Shown: piece after piece, positions 7,612 through 14,483 of the stretch | How the letters are laid out: each line of letters starts with the position of its first letter | Numbering within the stretch: position 1 is the first letter of the stretch | Source: Acidobacteriaceae bacterium | Lineage (GTDB): Bacteria > Acidobacteriota > Terriglobia > Terriglobales > Acidobacteriaceae | Assembly: GCA_025462785.1 (NCBI GenBank) | Contig: JAOAPG010000005.1 | Span: forward strand, 1-17,176 | Direction of reading: 5' to 3' | Length of the DNA stretch: 17,176 bases | Translations under genes and position numbers: made by a program | The notes under the pieces: model-generated | The model's database searches: none | What the model saw: only the letters and a program-made list of their open reading frames with translations | What the model was told of the DNA's origin: nothing

Positions 7612-8031
7612 ATGCTAAATTTAGCAATCGATAACTTAGGTGATGTGAGAGTTTTCCGATGTGCGGGACGCATTACCATCGAAGGCGTGGACGGACTACT
7701 GAATGCTGCGATAACTCAGCCTCACATTCGAACGACTGTATTTGATCTGAAAGAGATCAGCACAATTGATGCTGCGGGGTTAGGAATACTCGTCGCTCTG
7801 CGGTTATGGGCCAAAGCTACTGGCACAGAATTCAAATTGATGAACTTGACGCCAGATGTGGAGAAAATGCTGGAACTCACCAAGTTGAGATCTGCATTTA
7901 AAGTCTGCTCGGTGCAAGAGATGGTGGAATTGATGTGCCGCGCTGCCGAGCGATCGTCACTGGAGACAGTTCTCGTGGATCAGAAGCCGCCGGCGGAGGT
8001 CCCAATGCGACCAAGTCTGTTGATTGTCTAA
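7612..8031 (+). CDS. STAS-domain protein (anti-sigma-factor-antagonist fold, non-canonical)
   Basis: The product has 139 residues. Residues 1-110 have the SpoIIAA/RsbV-type STAS pattern: N-terminal strands (VRVFRCAGRITIEGVDGL), the core strand TVFDLKEISTIDAAGLGILV (41-60), then KLMNLTPDVEKMLELTKL leading to the last helix. In phosphorylatable antagonists the loop after the core strand reads D-S/T-S-G, with the serine before Gly as target. Here it is D-A-A-G, so the usual target is missing. A tail of about 30 residues (110-139), including a proline-rich PPAEVPMRP, extends past the domain. It therefore may be a constitutively active antagonist, or a STAS scaffold for another partner. No kinase or phosphatase partner lies beside it, and it is not obviously cotranscribed with its neighbours. 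Confidence 0.88.
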   Translation: MLNLAIDNLGDVRVFRCAGRITIEGVDGLLNAAITQPHIRTTVFDLKEISTIDAAGLGILVALRLWAKATGTEFKLMNLTPDVEKMLELTKLRSAFKVCSVQEMVELMCRAAERSSLETVLVDQKPPAEVPMRPSLLIV

Positions 8032-8084
8032 TCGTCTGCTGACCGCGTAATTACTCGCTAGTCATCACGAAATCCCGGCTGGCA

Positions 8085-8093
8085 TGATATTCT
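8085..8093 (+). promoter_or_regulatory. Possible extended -10 element of the ABC-F gene
   Basis: TGATATTCT fits an extended -10 (TGn plus TATTCT, 8088-8093) without a clear -35. Its start site would fall near 8100, after the ATG at 8096, which supports the internal start at 8153 for the next gene. Confidence 0.3.
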
Positions 8094-8152
8094 GAATGGG
8101 CCAGCTGCGTACCGTTTCAGCGGAATTTCCCCGCAGTTTTTCATTCAAAATC

Positions 8153-9781
8153 ATGCTTTCAGTTAGCAATGTTTCCATGCGCTTCGGCGCAAAAATTTTA
8201 TTTGACGAAGTCTCCACCGCGTTTACCGAGGGAAAACGCTATGGTTTGACCGGGCCGAATGGCGCCGGTAAGTCCACATTTATGAAGCTCTTAAGCGGAG
8301 AAAATGAGCCGCAAAAGGGCACAGTAGTTCGTCCTCGGAAGCTGGGTGTTTTGAGCCAGGATCAGTTTGCCTTCGACGCTCACTCGGTTATCGATACCGT
8401 GATCATGGGGAACAAGCGTCTTTGGGCCGCGATGCAAGAACGCGATGCGATCTACAGCAAACCAGAAATCACCGATGAAGATGGTATGAAGCTGGGGGAG
8501 CTGGAAGGCATCGTAGGCGAGGAAGACGGCTACACGGCTGAAAGCGATGCCGCAATCCTGCTGCAAGGCCTGGACATTCCCGACGATTTACACACACGTT
8601 TGATGGGCGAGTTGCAGGGCGGACAAAAAGTTCGCGTGCTGCTGGCGCAAGCATTGTTCGGACATCCGCAGGCTTTGCTGCTCGACGAGCCTACGAACCA
8701 TTTGGATTTGGATTCGATTCATTGGCTACAAGGATTTCTGAACCAATACGACGGCGTTGTCATCGTGATTTCGCACGATCGCCATTTTCTGAATAGCGTT
8801 TGTACACACATTGCAGACATCGACTACGAGACCATCATCACTTACACGGGAACATACGATGACATGGTCATGGCGAAAACGCAGGTGCGGTCGCAGATCG
8901 AATCGCAGAACGCGCAACGCGAAAAGAAAATCGCGCAATTAAATGAATTTATCGCGCGGTTCGCCGCCGGCACCCGGTCTAGCCAGGTGCAATCGAGACG
9001 TAAGGAAGTTGAACGCCTACAGGTCACCGAGCTCGCGCGATCGAACATTGCACGTCCTTACATCAAGTTCGATTTGAAACGTCCTTCGGGAAAGCACATT
9101 CTGGAAATTGAGGGCTTAAGAAAGTCCTACGATGACAAGCAAGTCATTCGCGATTTCACAGCGAGCGTGATTCGCGGAGAGAAGATTGCGCTGATGGGAC
9201 GCAACGGCGCCGGCAAGACGACTCTCGTTAATGCTTTGCTCGCGACTTCTCCGACAGTTCCGGAAGGCGAGCTGCGGAAGACTAGCGGCTATGATGGCCC
9301 ATTCCTCGACGGAGGAAAGGTCGCATGGGGACATGAGGCGGCCGTTGGATATTTCGCACAAGACCATCGAGCGCTGATCGAGAAGGGAACTACGGTGCTG
9401 GAATGGCTGCACCAGTGGGATCCGTCGGCATCAAACGAAGAGATTCGCGGACTATTAGGTCAGATGTTGTTCATTCGGGAAGAAGCCACTAAGTCCACGA
9501 ACGTTCTCTCCGGCGGCGAAGCGGCACGAATATTGTTTTGCAAGCTCATGCTGCAGAAGCCGAATGTTCTGGTACTCGATGAGCCAACCAATCACTTGGA
9601 TTTGGAATCGATTAACGCTTTGAACATCGCTTTGCAGAAATTTCAAGGGACGGTGTTTTTAGTGACGCACGACCATGATTTGATTGATGAAGTAGCGACC
9701 AGAATTTGGCATTTTGAGTCCGATCACCAGATTACAGATTTCAAGGGTGCGTACGAGGAGTACCAGACGGTACATGCGTAG
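8153..9781 (+). CDS. ybiT: ABC-F family ATPase, YbiT type
   Basis: With start at 8153 the product has 542 residues, near E. coli YbiT (about 530). The frame extends back to 8096, but the extra 19 residues do not look like ABC-F sequence and a possible extended -10 overlaps that start. Two ABC domains without membrane segments: Walker A GPNGAGKST (34-42), signature LQGGQ (154-158, where LSGGQ is usual), Walker B ending LDEP (177-180), H-loop His208. The interdomain linker is charged (about 235-300: QIESQNAQREKKIAQLNEF, then SRRKEVERL). The second domain has GRNGAGKTT (349-357), LSGGE (452-456), LDEP (475-478) and His506 in VTHDHD. ABC-F proteins act on the ribosome in the cytoplasm; the YbiT branch is a translation factor of uncertain exact role. 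No ribosome-binding site is obvious. Confidence 0.93.
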   Translation: MLSVSNVSMRFGAKILFDEVSTAFTEGKRYGLTGPNGAGKSTFMKLLSGENEPQKGTVVRPRKLGVLSQDQFAFDAHSVIDTVIMGNKRLWAAMQERDAIYSKPEITDEDGMKLGELEGIVGEEDGYTAESDAAILLQGLDIPDDLHTRLMGELQGGQKVRVLLAQALFGHPQALLLDEPTNHLDLDSIHWLQGFLNQYDGVVIVISHDRHFLNSVCTHIADIDYETIITYTGTYDDMVMAKTQVRSQIESQNAQREKKIAQLNEFIARFAAGTRSSQVQSRRKEVERLQVTELARSNIARPYIKFDLKRPSGKHILEIEGLRKSYDDKQVIRDFTASVIRGEKIALMGRNGAGKTTLVNALLATSPTVPEGELRKTSGYDGPFLDGGKVAWGHEAAVGYFAQDHRALIEKGTTVLEWLHQWDPSASNEEIRGLLGQMLFIREEATKSTNVLSGGEAARILFCKLMLQKPNVLVLDEPTNHLDLESINALNIALQKFQGTVFLVTHDHDLIDEVATRIWHFESDHQITDFKGAYEEYQTVHA

Positions 9782-9789
9782 CGCCTCAA

Positions 9790-9801
9790 GGGCTAAAGCC
9801 C
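9790..9801. repeat. Short GC-rich inverted repeat after the ABC-F gene
   Basis: GGGC-TAAA-GCCC lies 8 bp after the ABC-F stop codon. It lacks a following T-tract, so a Rho-independent terminator is doubtful. Similar GGGCTAAAGCCC-like stems are, as I recall, frequent between acidobacterial genes, which would make it a dispersed repeat. That part is memory, not shown here. Confidence 0.35.
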
Positions 9802-9818
9802 GTGCGGAATTGGGACGG

Positions 9819-9986
9819 CTATCGCGCTGCGCCACCCAAAGCGCGTCTTAGCCTAAACTGCTTCGCGACCGAATGCGGAATCCAATCTGAAAGTAATGCG
9901 CGACCAAACTCGGGGTTTTCATTTGTAAGCACTGCGCGAGTCAAGAGCGGGATCCCATTCGAAACCGCTCCTTCACCAAGCAGCAT
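9819..9986 (-). pseudogene. Possible 55-codon ORF or decayed gene fragment
   Basis: On the minus strand the frame is open for 95 codons from 10106 down to the TAG at 9819-9821, overlapping the 3' end of prsT in another frame. The only ATG is at 9986, giving 55 residues (begins MLLGEGAVSNGIPLLTRAVL). Codon choice and composition look protein-like, with balanced hydrophobic and charged residues, but there is no ribosome-binding site and I recognise no family. It could be the truncated tail of a lost gene, or chance. Confidence 0.2.
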
Positions 9987-10021
9987 GGCCGCCGTCCGAG
10001 GGCTTGGCCGGAACTGAATCT

Positions 10022-12322
10022 CTACGAACTCAACTGCGCCAGCTGTTTTTTTACGTCGGCCGCGTCGCTGTAGTTGGGATTTATTTTTAGCACACGTTGT
10101 AACTGCTCACGCGCCAACGCAGGCTTGTCGATTTTCTGGTACGCCAATCCTAAGTGGTAATGGACAGTTGGATTGTCAGCGCCCTTCTGTTTTTCGGCGA
10201 GCTTCAGCGCTTCCTGAAAGAGTTCGATCGCGGAACTGTAGGCGCCCTTCTGATAAAAAATCCATCCCAGCGTGTCGGCGGTATTGGCGTTATCGGGATC
10301 TGCGCGGCGCGCGGTTTGCGCCAGCGATAAAGCAACGTCCACATTACCACCCGTCTGCAGCATCACGTACGCAAGATTGTTCGACGCAATAGGATTCTCG
10401 GGGCTGATTTCGAGAGCCTTCTTGTAAGACTGTTTGGCTTTATCCCAATCTTGTTTGGCTTCGTACAGTTCTCCGGTGAGAATGTAGAAGCTGGGCTCCT
10501 TCGGATTGTTCTTCACTGCGTTTTGATAGGTCGCAATGGCGGCATCGGCGGAACCTTCAGCTACTTGTACTTGTCCAAGTTTCAGGAGAGCGTCGCCATT
10601 GTTCTTATCGAGCTCGGCCGATTTTTGCAGCGCGGCTTCGGCGCCCTTCAGGTCTTTCTTCTCATTAAACAATGCAGTGCCGAGTAGGTCGTAGAATGCG
10701 GTGTTATCGCCGGCTTTGGCAATTTGCGCATTGGCTGCGGCCACGGCTTTGTCTGGTTGTTTGTCGGTAAAATACGCATTCATCAGTCCGGCCAGTGCGT
10801 CCGCCGAACTCGCATCTCGGTCTAGAGCCTGCAGATACGATTTTTCTGCTTCTGCAAAGTGGTTTTGGACGGACTGCAAATTGCCCAGCTGGATGTATCC
10901 CATTGGGCTTTGAGGCGCTACTTCGATAGCTTTGCGGACGTCTTCTGCAGCGCGATCAAATTGTTTCCGATTCATTGTTGAGGCGGCGCGCAGACAATAT
11001 CCATCCGGCGAGGTCGGATCGCGGTTGATAATCTCAGTTGCTGTCTGCTCCAAGGCGGGCATGTCGTGATTTCGCAAAGCTACACTGGCCAAGGCTCGGT
11101 AGGCTTCAACCAGGTCGGGACGCAAGCGAACCGCGTTCTGCCACTCACCTTGCGCGCGTTGCAAATCCCCTGTTTGATTGAAGGCGATGCCGAGCTGGTA
11201 ATGAGCAATCCCGTTATCCGGATTGTTTCTTAAGTCTTTTTGCAAAACCTGAACCGCTTCGCTCGCTTTGCCTTGGCGAATCTGAATTTGGCCGCGATAA
11301 ATTAAAGCAGCCTCGTCATTGGCATTCGTCTTCAGGACTTCGTCGTTCAGCTTCTGAGCCTCATCAAGGCGGTTCTTGAGGATTAAGAGCTGGATGTAGT
11401 TCTTTTTGACTTCAGGATCTTTGGGGTGATCCTGAAACAGAATGCTATATTCGGCGACAGCCTTGTCCAGTTGTGCAGTGGCGAAATAGAAATCGCCAAG
11501 CATGCGATAGCCGGCTGAGACATCCGGAAAATCGCGCTTGGAATTCTTCAGAAATTCCTCAGCTTCGGAATTCTTTCCTTGCGCCAAGTACAGCCGCGCT
11601 AGTTCGGCACGAGCCTCAGGATATTTAGGGTCGACCTCGATGGCACGACGAAATTGAGTCTCCGCATTACTGAACCGGTGCTGCGACTCATAAAAGTTAG
11701 CCAGAGCCAATTGCGCTCCAACATCTTTTGGGCTGAGCTCGATGGCTTTTCTCAGATTAATTTCTGCGGCTGCCGGTTGATTCAAAGCGATTTGCAGGTT
11801 TGCCAATCCCGCGTATGCTTCCCAATGATCTGGTGCGAGCGCCACTGCCTTCTGCATTTCCTGGAGCGCGCCGTTCAAGTCTCCCTGGGCATGCAGCAAG
11901 TTGGCAGCAGTTTCGTGTACTTGGGGATCTTGGGCGTCTTTCTGCAAAAGCAAGTCGATGTGTTCTTTAGCTTGGTTCAGATCGTGTCCCAGAATAAACA
12001 TGTTGGAAATGTCGATCTGCGCCTTGTAATTTTCTGGCTGGAGCTCAAGGGTGCGCGTGAGTTCCTGGTAAGCATGCATCGGGTCTTGCAGCTTGAGATA
12101 GGTTTGAGCGAGCTGATAATGGGCTTCGGCAAAGCGCGAATCGACCTGAACCGCATTGCCAAACTGAATGGCGGCTTCGCGGTATTTTCCCTTTTCAAAG
12201 TAACGTTGTCCGCTTTCAAAGTACTTTTGCTTGCGGACGCTAGGGTCGCGGGAGCAACCAGTGAAGAGGGTAGTGATCGCAAGCAGAATGGCGATCAGGC
12301 GTAACGCGGAAAGATATCTCAT
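10022..12322 (-). CDS. prsT: PEP-CTERM/exosortase-system TPR lipoprotein PrsT
   Basis: I start at ATG 12322 (766 residues): GGAG lies 7 bases upstream and the protein then opens with a lipoprotein signal, hydrophobic 5-20 with LFTGC and acylated Cys23. The upstream extension to 12397 would spoil this. The rest is almost wholly tandem 34-residue TPR units (for example YFEKGKYREAAIQFGNAVQVD, AEAHYQLAQTYLKLQDP near the start; YHLGLAYQKIDKPALAREQL at the end), roughly twenty. Size, lipobox and position beside the exosortase and EpsI genes fit the PrsT family (PEP_TPR_lipo), thought to be a scaffold in exopolysaccharide/PEP-CTERM export. It is the last gene of the leftward run xrt-epsI-prsT, 143 bp behind epsI. 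No strong terminator follows. A generic TPR lipoprotein is the alternative. Confidence 0.88.
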   Translation of the reverse strand: MRYLSALRLIAILLAITTLFTGCSRDPSVRKQKYFESGQRYFEKGKYREAAIQFGNAVQVDSRFAEAHYQLAQTYLKLQDPMHAYQELTRTLELQPENYKAQIDISNMFILGHDLNQAKEHIDLLLQKDAQDPQVHETAANLLHAQGDLNGALQEMQKAVALAPDHWEAYAGLANLQIALNQPAAAEINLRKAIELSPKDVGAQLALANFYESQHRFSNAETQFRRAIEVDPKYPEARAELARLYLAQGKNSEAEEFLKNSKRDFPDVSAGYRMLGDFYFATAQLDKAVAEYSILFQDHPKDPEVKKNYIQLLILKNRLDEAQKLNDEVLKTNANDEAALIYRGQIQIRQGKASEAVQVLQKDLRNNPDNGIAHYQLGIAFNQTGDLQRAQGEWQNAVRLRPDLVEAYRALASVALRNHDMPALEQTATEIINRDPTSPDGYCLRAASTMNRKQFDRAAEDVRKAIEVAPQSPMGYIQLGNLQSVQNHFAEAEKSYLQALDRDASSADALAGLMNAYFTDKQPDKAVAAANAQIAKAGDNTAFYDLLGTALFNEKKDLKGAEAALQKSAELDKNNGDALLKLGQVQVAEGSADAAIATYQNAVKNNPKEPSFYILTGELYEAKQDWDKAKQSYKKALEISPENPIASNNLAYVMLQTGGNVDVALSLAQTARRADPDNANTADTLGWIFYQKGAYSSAIELFQEALKLAEKQKGADNPTVHYHLGLAYQKIDKPALAREQLQRVLKINPNYSDAADVKKQLAQLSS

Positions 12323-12465
12323 CCCAAATCTCCAGGACGGCACGGGGCGGCGCCGACAGCTCTGTGTTGTGAAAGTAATTGTACTAAGGTACTGCAATTT
12401 GAGCGCCTCAGGAAGTTACTCGGGTCACGTAGGTACTAACTCCATGGCTGGTTAAATTCACCGAA
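12323..12465. other. Gap between epsI and prsT
   Basis: This 143-bp gap within the leftward run is longer than expected inside a tight operon. It includes GTAC-TAAG-GTAC flanked by ATTG and CAAT (about 12377-12397), an imperfect dyad. No clear promoter was found. prsT may have its own start site here. Confidence 0.3.
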
Positions 12466-13116
12466 CTAACGAGGAACATATTCTCCAATTATCGGGGTGA
12501 TGTTTCCGGCAAAAGAAAGCAAACGTTGTTGTGCCTCATGGATCGTTTCCGCCCGACGCAGCGGGGTGATTACTCTCACCAGTGAACCGTCGCTGCGATG
12601 GAGTCGGATGGAATCGGTTACCAGGTAAAACTTCGCCCAATATTCACTGGCCACTGCACGGTCGTGTGCCAAATACCAATAAATGACCAATTGGCGTTCT
12701 TCGCATTTGTCGATCACATATCGATTGGCAGGAAAATGGATATGGCCTGTAAGCGAGACAGAAATTTTGCTCGACTCCACTGGCCACCAACCAGCGCCGG
12801 GCAGACAGTGCTTGGGAGAATGTATCGTATCCCCGGCACGCTGGCTGGGGAAATACGCAATAAATAAGCCTACTGGAGGTTCCAGATTTGCGCTGTCTTG
12901 ATAATCCCTGAGTAGATAGTCACCGGGGCCCAGGATATCCAGGACATCTCTTGTCATGGGAATGGTGGTCCCTGCCCATTTTCCCAAATGATCCGGGAAC
13001 GACGACAACGGTACCCGGGGTGGATACACTTCGCTATGGCTGAAAACATTGAGCAGCAGCGCTGTGCCGGCAAGCAAAACGGCTGCGATCCCGAACCTAA
13101 AGCTGGATGTCATCAC
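12466..13116 (-). CDS. epsI: EpsI-family exosortase-associated protein
   Basis: The product has 216 residues. An N-terminal membrane anchor or signal (about 8-25) is followed by a periplasmic domain of the EpsI/DUF3485 family. The hallmark is DTIHSPKHCLPGAGW (96-110), close to the family's IHSPxxCLPGxGW run, with Cys104. VIYWYLAHDR (144-153) and SDGSLVRV (175-182) also fit. In many bacteria EpsI is fused to the C-terminus of the exosortase; here it is a separate gene 33 bp downstream of it, so the two are probably cotranscribed and act together at the inner membrane. Its exact biochemical function is not established. Starts are GTG 13116 or ATG 13113; neither has a convincing ribosome-binding site. 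Confidence 0.92.
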   Translation of the reverse strand: MMTSSFRFGIAAVLLAGTALLLNVFSHSEVYPPRVPLSSFPDHLGKWAGTTIPMTRDVLDILGPGDYLLRDYQDSANLEPPVGLFIAYFPSQRAGDTIHSPKHCLPGAGWWPVESSKISVSLTGHIHFPANRYVIDKCEERQLVIYWYLAHDRAVASEYWAKFYLVTDSIRLHRSDGSLVRVITPLRRAETIHEAQQRLLSFAGNITPIIGEYVPR

Positions 13117-13149
13117 GGCTGACCGCTCAGTCTAACAGAGGTGGAGTTG

Positions 13150-14037
13150 TTAGGAACGAGGGTCGCGCTGTCCTATTCGCAAGAGTCTATGCAGAAGGAA
13201 AAGCATGCCTAAGGAAACTACGAAGATGAGCCATCCGGAAAATAGATGGAAGAAACCTTCAGCCTTGTCGGGGTCCCAGTATTGCACGAGGAGACCGGTC
13301 CCAAAAATTCGCAAGCTGTTGGCGAAAACCGCGATCGGCACCGCAGCCAGCGCAAGGATAACGCGGATCGATTTTCGGGTCTCCATTATGTACCCGTAAA
13401 TAATCGCCAGAGTGACCAAGGACAGCAAGGAGCGAATTCCGCTGCAAGCCTCGGCGACCTCCAGTGGCATTGCGGGCAAGTTAATGATGTTTCCTTCGCG
13501 AAGAACGGGAACCCCAGCAAGCGGCAGTGTAGCGGCAGCGAACTTGGACGCGAGCATCTGCAGCGGAAAAGTAATCTGACTAAAGACGATCGCCGGGACG
13601 GGGATCATCAGGATCAAAAATGCCCAAGGAAAAAGGATGGCGCGAAACATTTGCCATCCGGAAAAGAATATGACTAGTCCGGCAATGACGAGAAGCATCG
13701 AAAGGCGCGACAAGAATAGTTCTGCGCCCATGACTCCCACTATCAGGACACATAGCGCGATCAAGAGAATTCCGAGACCCCAGACAGAGGGTGCAGAAGG
13801 AACCTTTACTAACCGCGATCGATTCTGCCACAGCACGAACAGGGAAAAAATGGGAACGAAGAATCCGTGGGAAAAATTCGGATCTCCCCACCACTGCTTA
13901 ACCAAATGGAAAATAATCGACGAATAAAGCCAGGCGAACAGCAGAAAAATCAGCGCACTCTCCCCTAGCCGGGATGATTTTTGAGCAGGTCGGGGCTTCG
14001 GCTCAGTGAGCAGCACGACTTGTGACAAAGGACCCAC
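13150..14037 (-). CDS. xrtA: Exosortase (PEP-CTERM protein-sorting transpeptidase-like membrane protease)
   Basis: The product has 295 residues and about eight predicted transmembrane segments starting near residue 28. The exosortase catalytic triad is visible: Cys198 in AEACSGIRSL, Arg243 in FANSLRIFGTG and His264 in EGFFHLFSGW. The early loop SHGFFVPIFSLFVLW (56-70) is also typical. Exosortases are thought to cleave PEP-CTERM tails at the inner membrane, as sortase does in Gram-positives. The EpsI and PrsT genes that follow suggest the XrtA type of exopolysaccharide locus; the subtype is inferred from context. The start is GTG 14037, with no clear ribosome-binding site; few other starts exist before the first helix. 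No PEP-CTERM substrate is encoded in the window. It heads the leftward run. Confidence 0.93.
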   Translation of the reverse strand: MGPLSQVVLLTEPKPRPAQKSSRLGESALIFLLFAWLYSSIIFHLVKQWWGDPNFSHGFFVPIFSLFVLWQNRSRLVKVPSAPSVWGLGILLIALCVLIVGVMGAELFLSRLSMLLVIAGLVIFFSGWQMFRAILFPWAFLILMIPVPAIVFSQITFPLQMLASKFAAATLPLAGVPVLREGNIINLPAMPLEVAEACSGIRSLLSLVTLAIIYGYIMETRKSIRVILALAAVPIAVFANSLRIFGTGLLVQYWDPDKAEGFFHLFSGWLIFVVSLGMLFLLHRLLRIGQRDPRS

Positions 14038-14063
14038 CGGTTGCGTGTGGGAGAAAGATGTTA

Positions 14064-14092
14064 AAGATATGTGAATTGAGCGCAGTATGCAA
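14064..14092 (-). promoter_or_regulatory. Possible sigma-70 promoter of the exosortase run
   Basis: On the minus strand TTGCAT (plus 14087-14092), 17 bp, TATCTT (plus 14064-14069). The predicted start is about 20 nt before the GTG at 14037. Both hexamers are only moderate matches. Confidence 0.3.
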
Positions 14093-14280
14093 TTCCAAAT
14101 TCAGACGAATGGCTCATCTTGTTCGATTGTCTTGAACGACTCGGTGTCTCCAATCAAGAGAAGCTCACGAGTTGCACCCTCTAAAGCTGACGGAATACCA
14201 GAATTCCTACTATCCCCAACGAGTTAGCAGAAATTTACCATTTTCACCCCACGAAAACATAGAGAAATACTCTGACAAGT

Positions 14281-14296
14281 GGGAAAAAGTTTTCCC
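14281..14296. repeat. Inverted repeat with A/T-rich arms
   Basis: GGGAAAA-AG-TTTTCCC has perfect 7-bp arms with a 2-bp centre, followed by TTTT on the plus strand. In the middle of a divergent promoter region it is more likely a protein-binding dyad than a terminator, although it could stop stray rightward transcription. Confidence 0.45.
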
Positions 14297-14407
14297 TTTT
14301 CAGGGAATCTGGCGTAAGTTGAAGGATGCTTGAGGGGGTGGAGCTAAATGTAAGTGTCTGAAAATAATAGAACGCGACGATAACCGCCTTATTGACCTAG
14401 CCGAGTA

Positions 14408-14421
14408 GGATGGCACCATCC
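14408..14421. promoter_or_regulatory. 14-bp dyad overlapping the sigma-54 -24 element
   Basis: GGATGG-CA-CCATCC has perfect 6-bp arms. Its centre is inside the TGGCAC of the -24 element, so a bound protein would mask the promoter. CTAGC (14397-14401) and GCTAG (about 14438-14442) form an outer pair of inverted arms. The Fis-type helix-turn-helix of the downstream regulator is one candidate ligand (inference). Confidence 0.4.
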
Positions 14422-14426
14422 GTGCT
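14411..14426 (+). promoter_or_regulatory. Predicted sigma-54 (-24/-12) promoter
   Basis: TGGCACCATCCGTGCT has GG (14412-14413) and GC (14424-14425) with exactly 10 bp between, and the full TGGCAC of the -24 consensus. TGC is kept in the -12 part, with G in place of the usual T before it. The start site would be near 14437, about 47 nt before the next ATG. It would place the regulator/export genes under RpoN plus an enhancer-binding protein. Confidence 0.6.
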
Positions 14427-14483
14427 TTCACCTGAAGGGCTAGTATCCCTCCCCGTGCGGCTATACCCGGTAGAACGATCGGT

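Larger units (their letters stand above)
9782..10021. other. Convergent intergenic region with small inverted repeat and possible gene remnant
   Basis: This 240-bp gap lies between the ABC-F gene and prsT, which converge here. GGGCTAAAGCCC (9790-9801) forms a short GC-rich stem directly after the ABC-F stop, but without a T-run. The rest has no recognisable RNA. The minus strand carries an open frame, described separately; the plus-strand frame (9802-10017) has no ribosome-binding site and no recognisable motif. Confidence 0.5.
14038..14483. promoter_or_regulatory. Divergent control region of the exosortase locus
   Basis: This 446-bp AT-rich gap between the leftward exosortase and rightward regulator genes has no credible ORF. 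It contains a possible sigma-70 promoter for the leftward run (14064-14092), a 7-bp-arm inverted repeat (14281-14296), a 14-bp dyad (14408-14421) and a sigma-54 promoter (14411-14426). These are entered separately. Between about 14100 and 14270 I see nothing distinctive. Confidence 0.7.

Noticed and set aside
8096..8152. Upstream ATG of the ABC-F gene
   Set aside because: The extra 19 residues have no family match, and a likely -10 element would put the transcript start after this codon.
9802..10017. 71-codon plus-strand frame after the ABC-F gene
   Set aside because: GTG start immediately after a hairpin, no ribosome-binding site, no motif, and the opposite strand looks more protein-like.
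11654..12304. 216-codon plus-strand frame opposite prsT
   Set aside because: Antisense shadow of the repetitive TPR coding sequence; no family features and no ribosome-binding site.
10022..12322. DNA repeats within prsT
   Set aside because: The periodicity is at protein level (34-residue TPR units); nucleotide copies are too diverged to be a repeat array or CRISPR.
12323..12397. N-terminal extension of PrsT to 12397
   Set aside because: It would bury the lipoprotein signal peptide; the ATG at 12322 has GGAG at proper spacing.
14186..14199. Second sigma-54-like promoter on the minus strand (GG-N10-GC) for the exosortase run
   Set aside because: Only the GG and GC spacing and few other positions fit; about half the consensus is lost and the site is about 150 bp from the start codon.
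14397..14442. Three-way-junction RNA (hammerhead ribozyme or c-di-GMP riboswitch)
   Set aside because: The nested arms could fold this way, but the CUGANGA and GAAA hammerhead cores and the GEMM conserved bases are absent, and the predicted start site lies after most of it.
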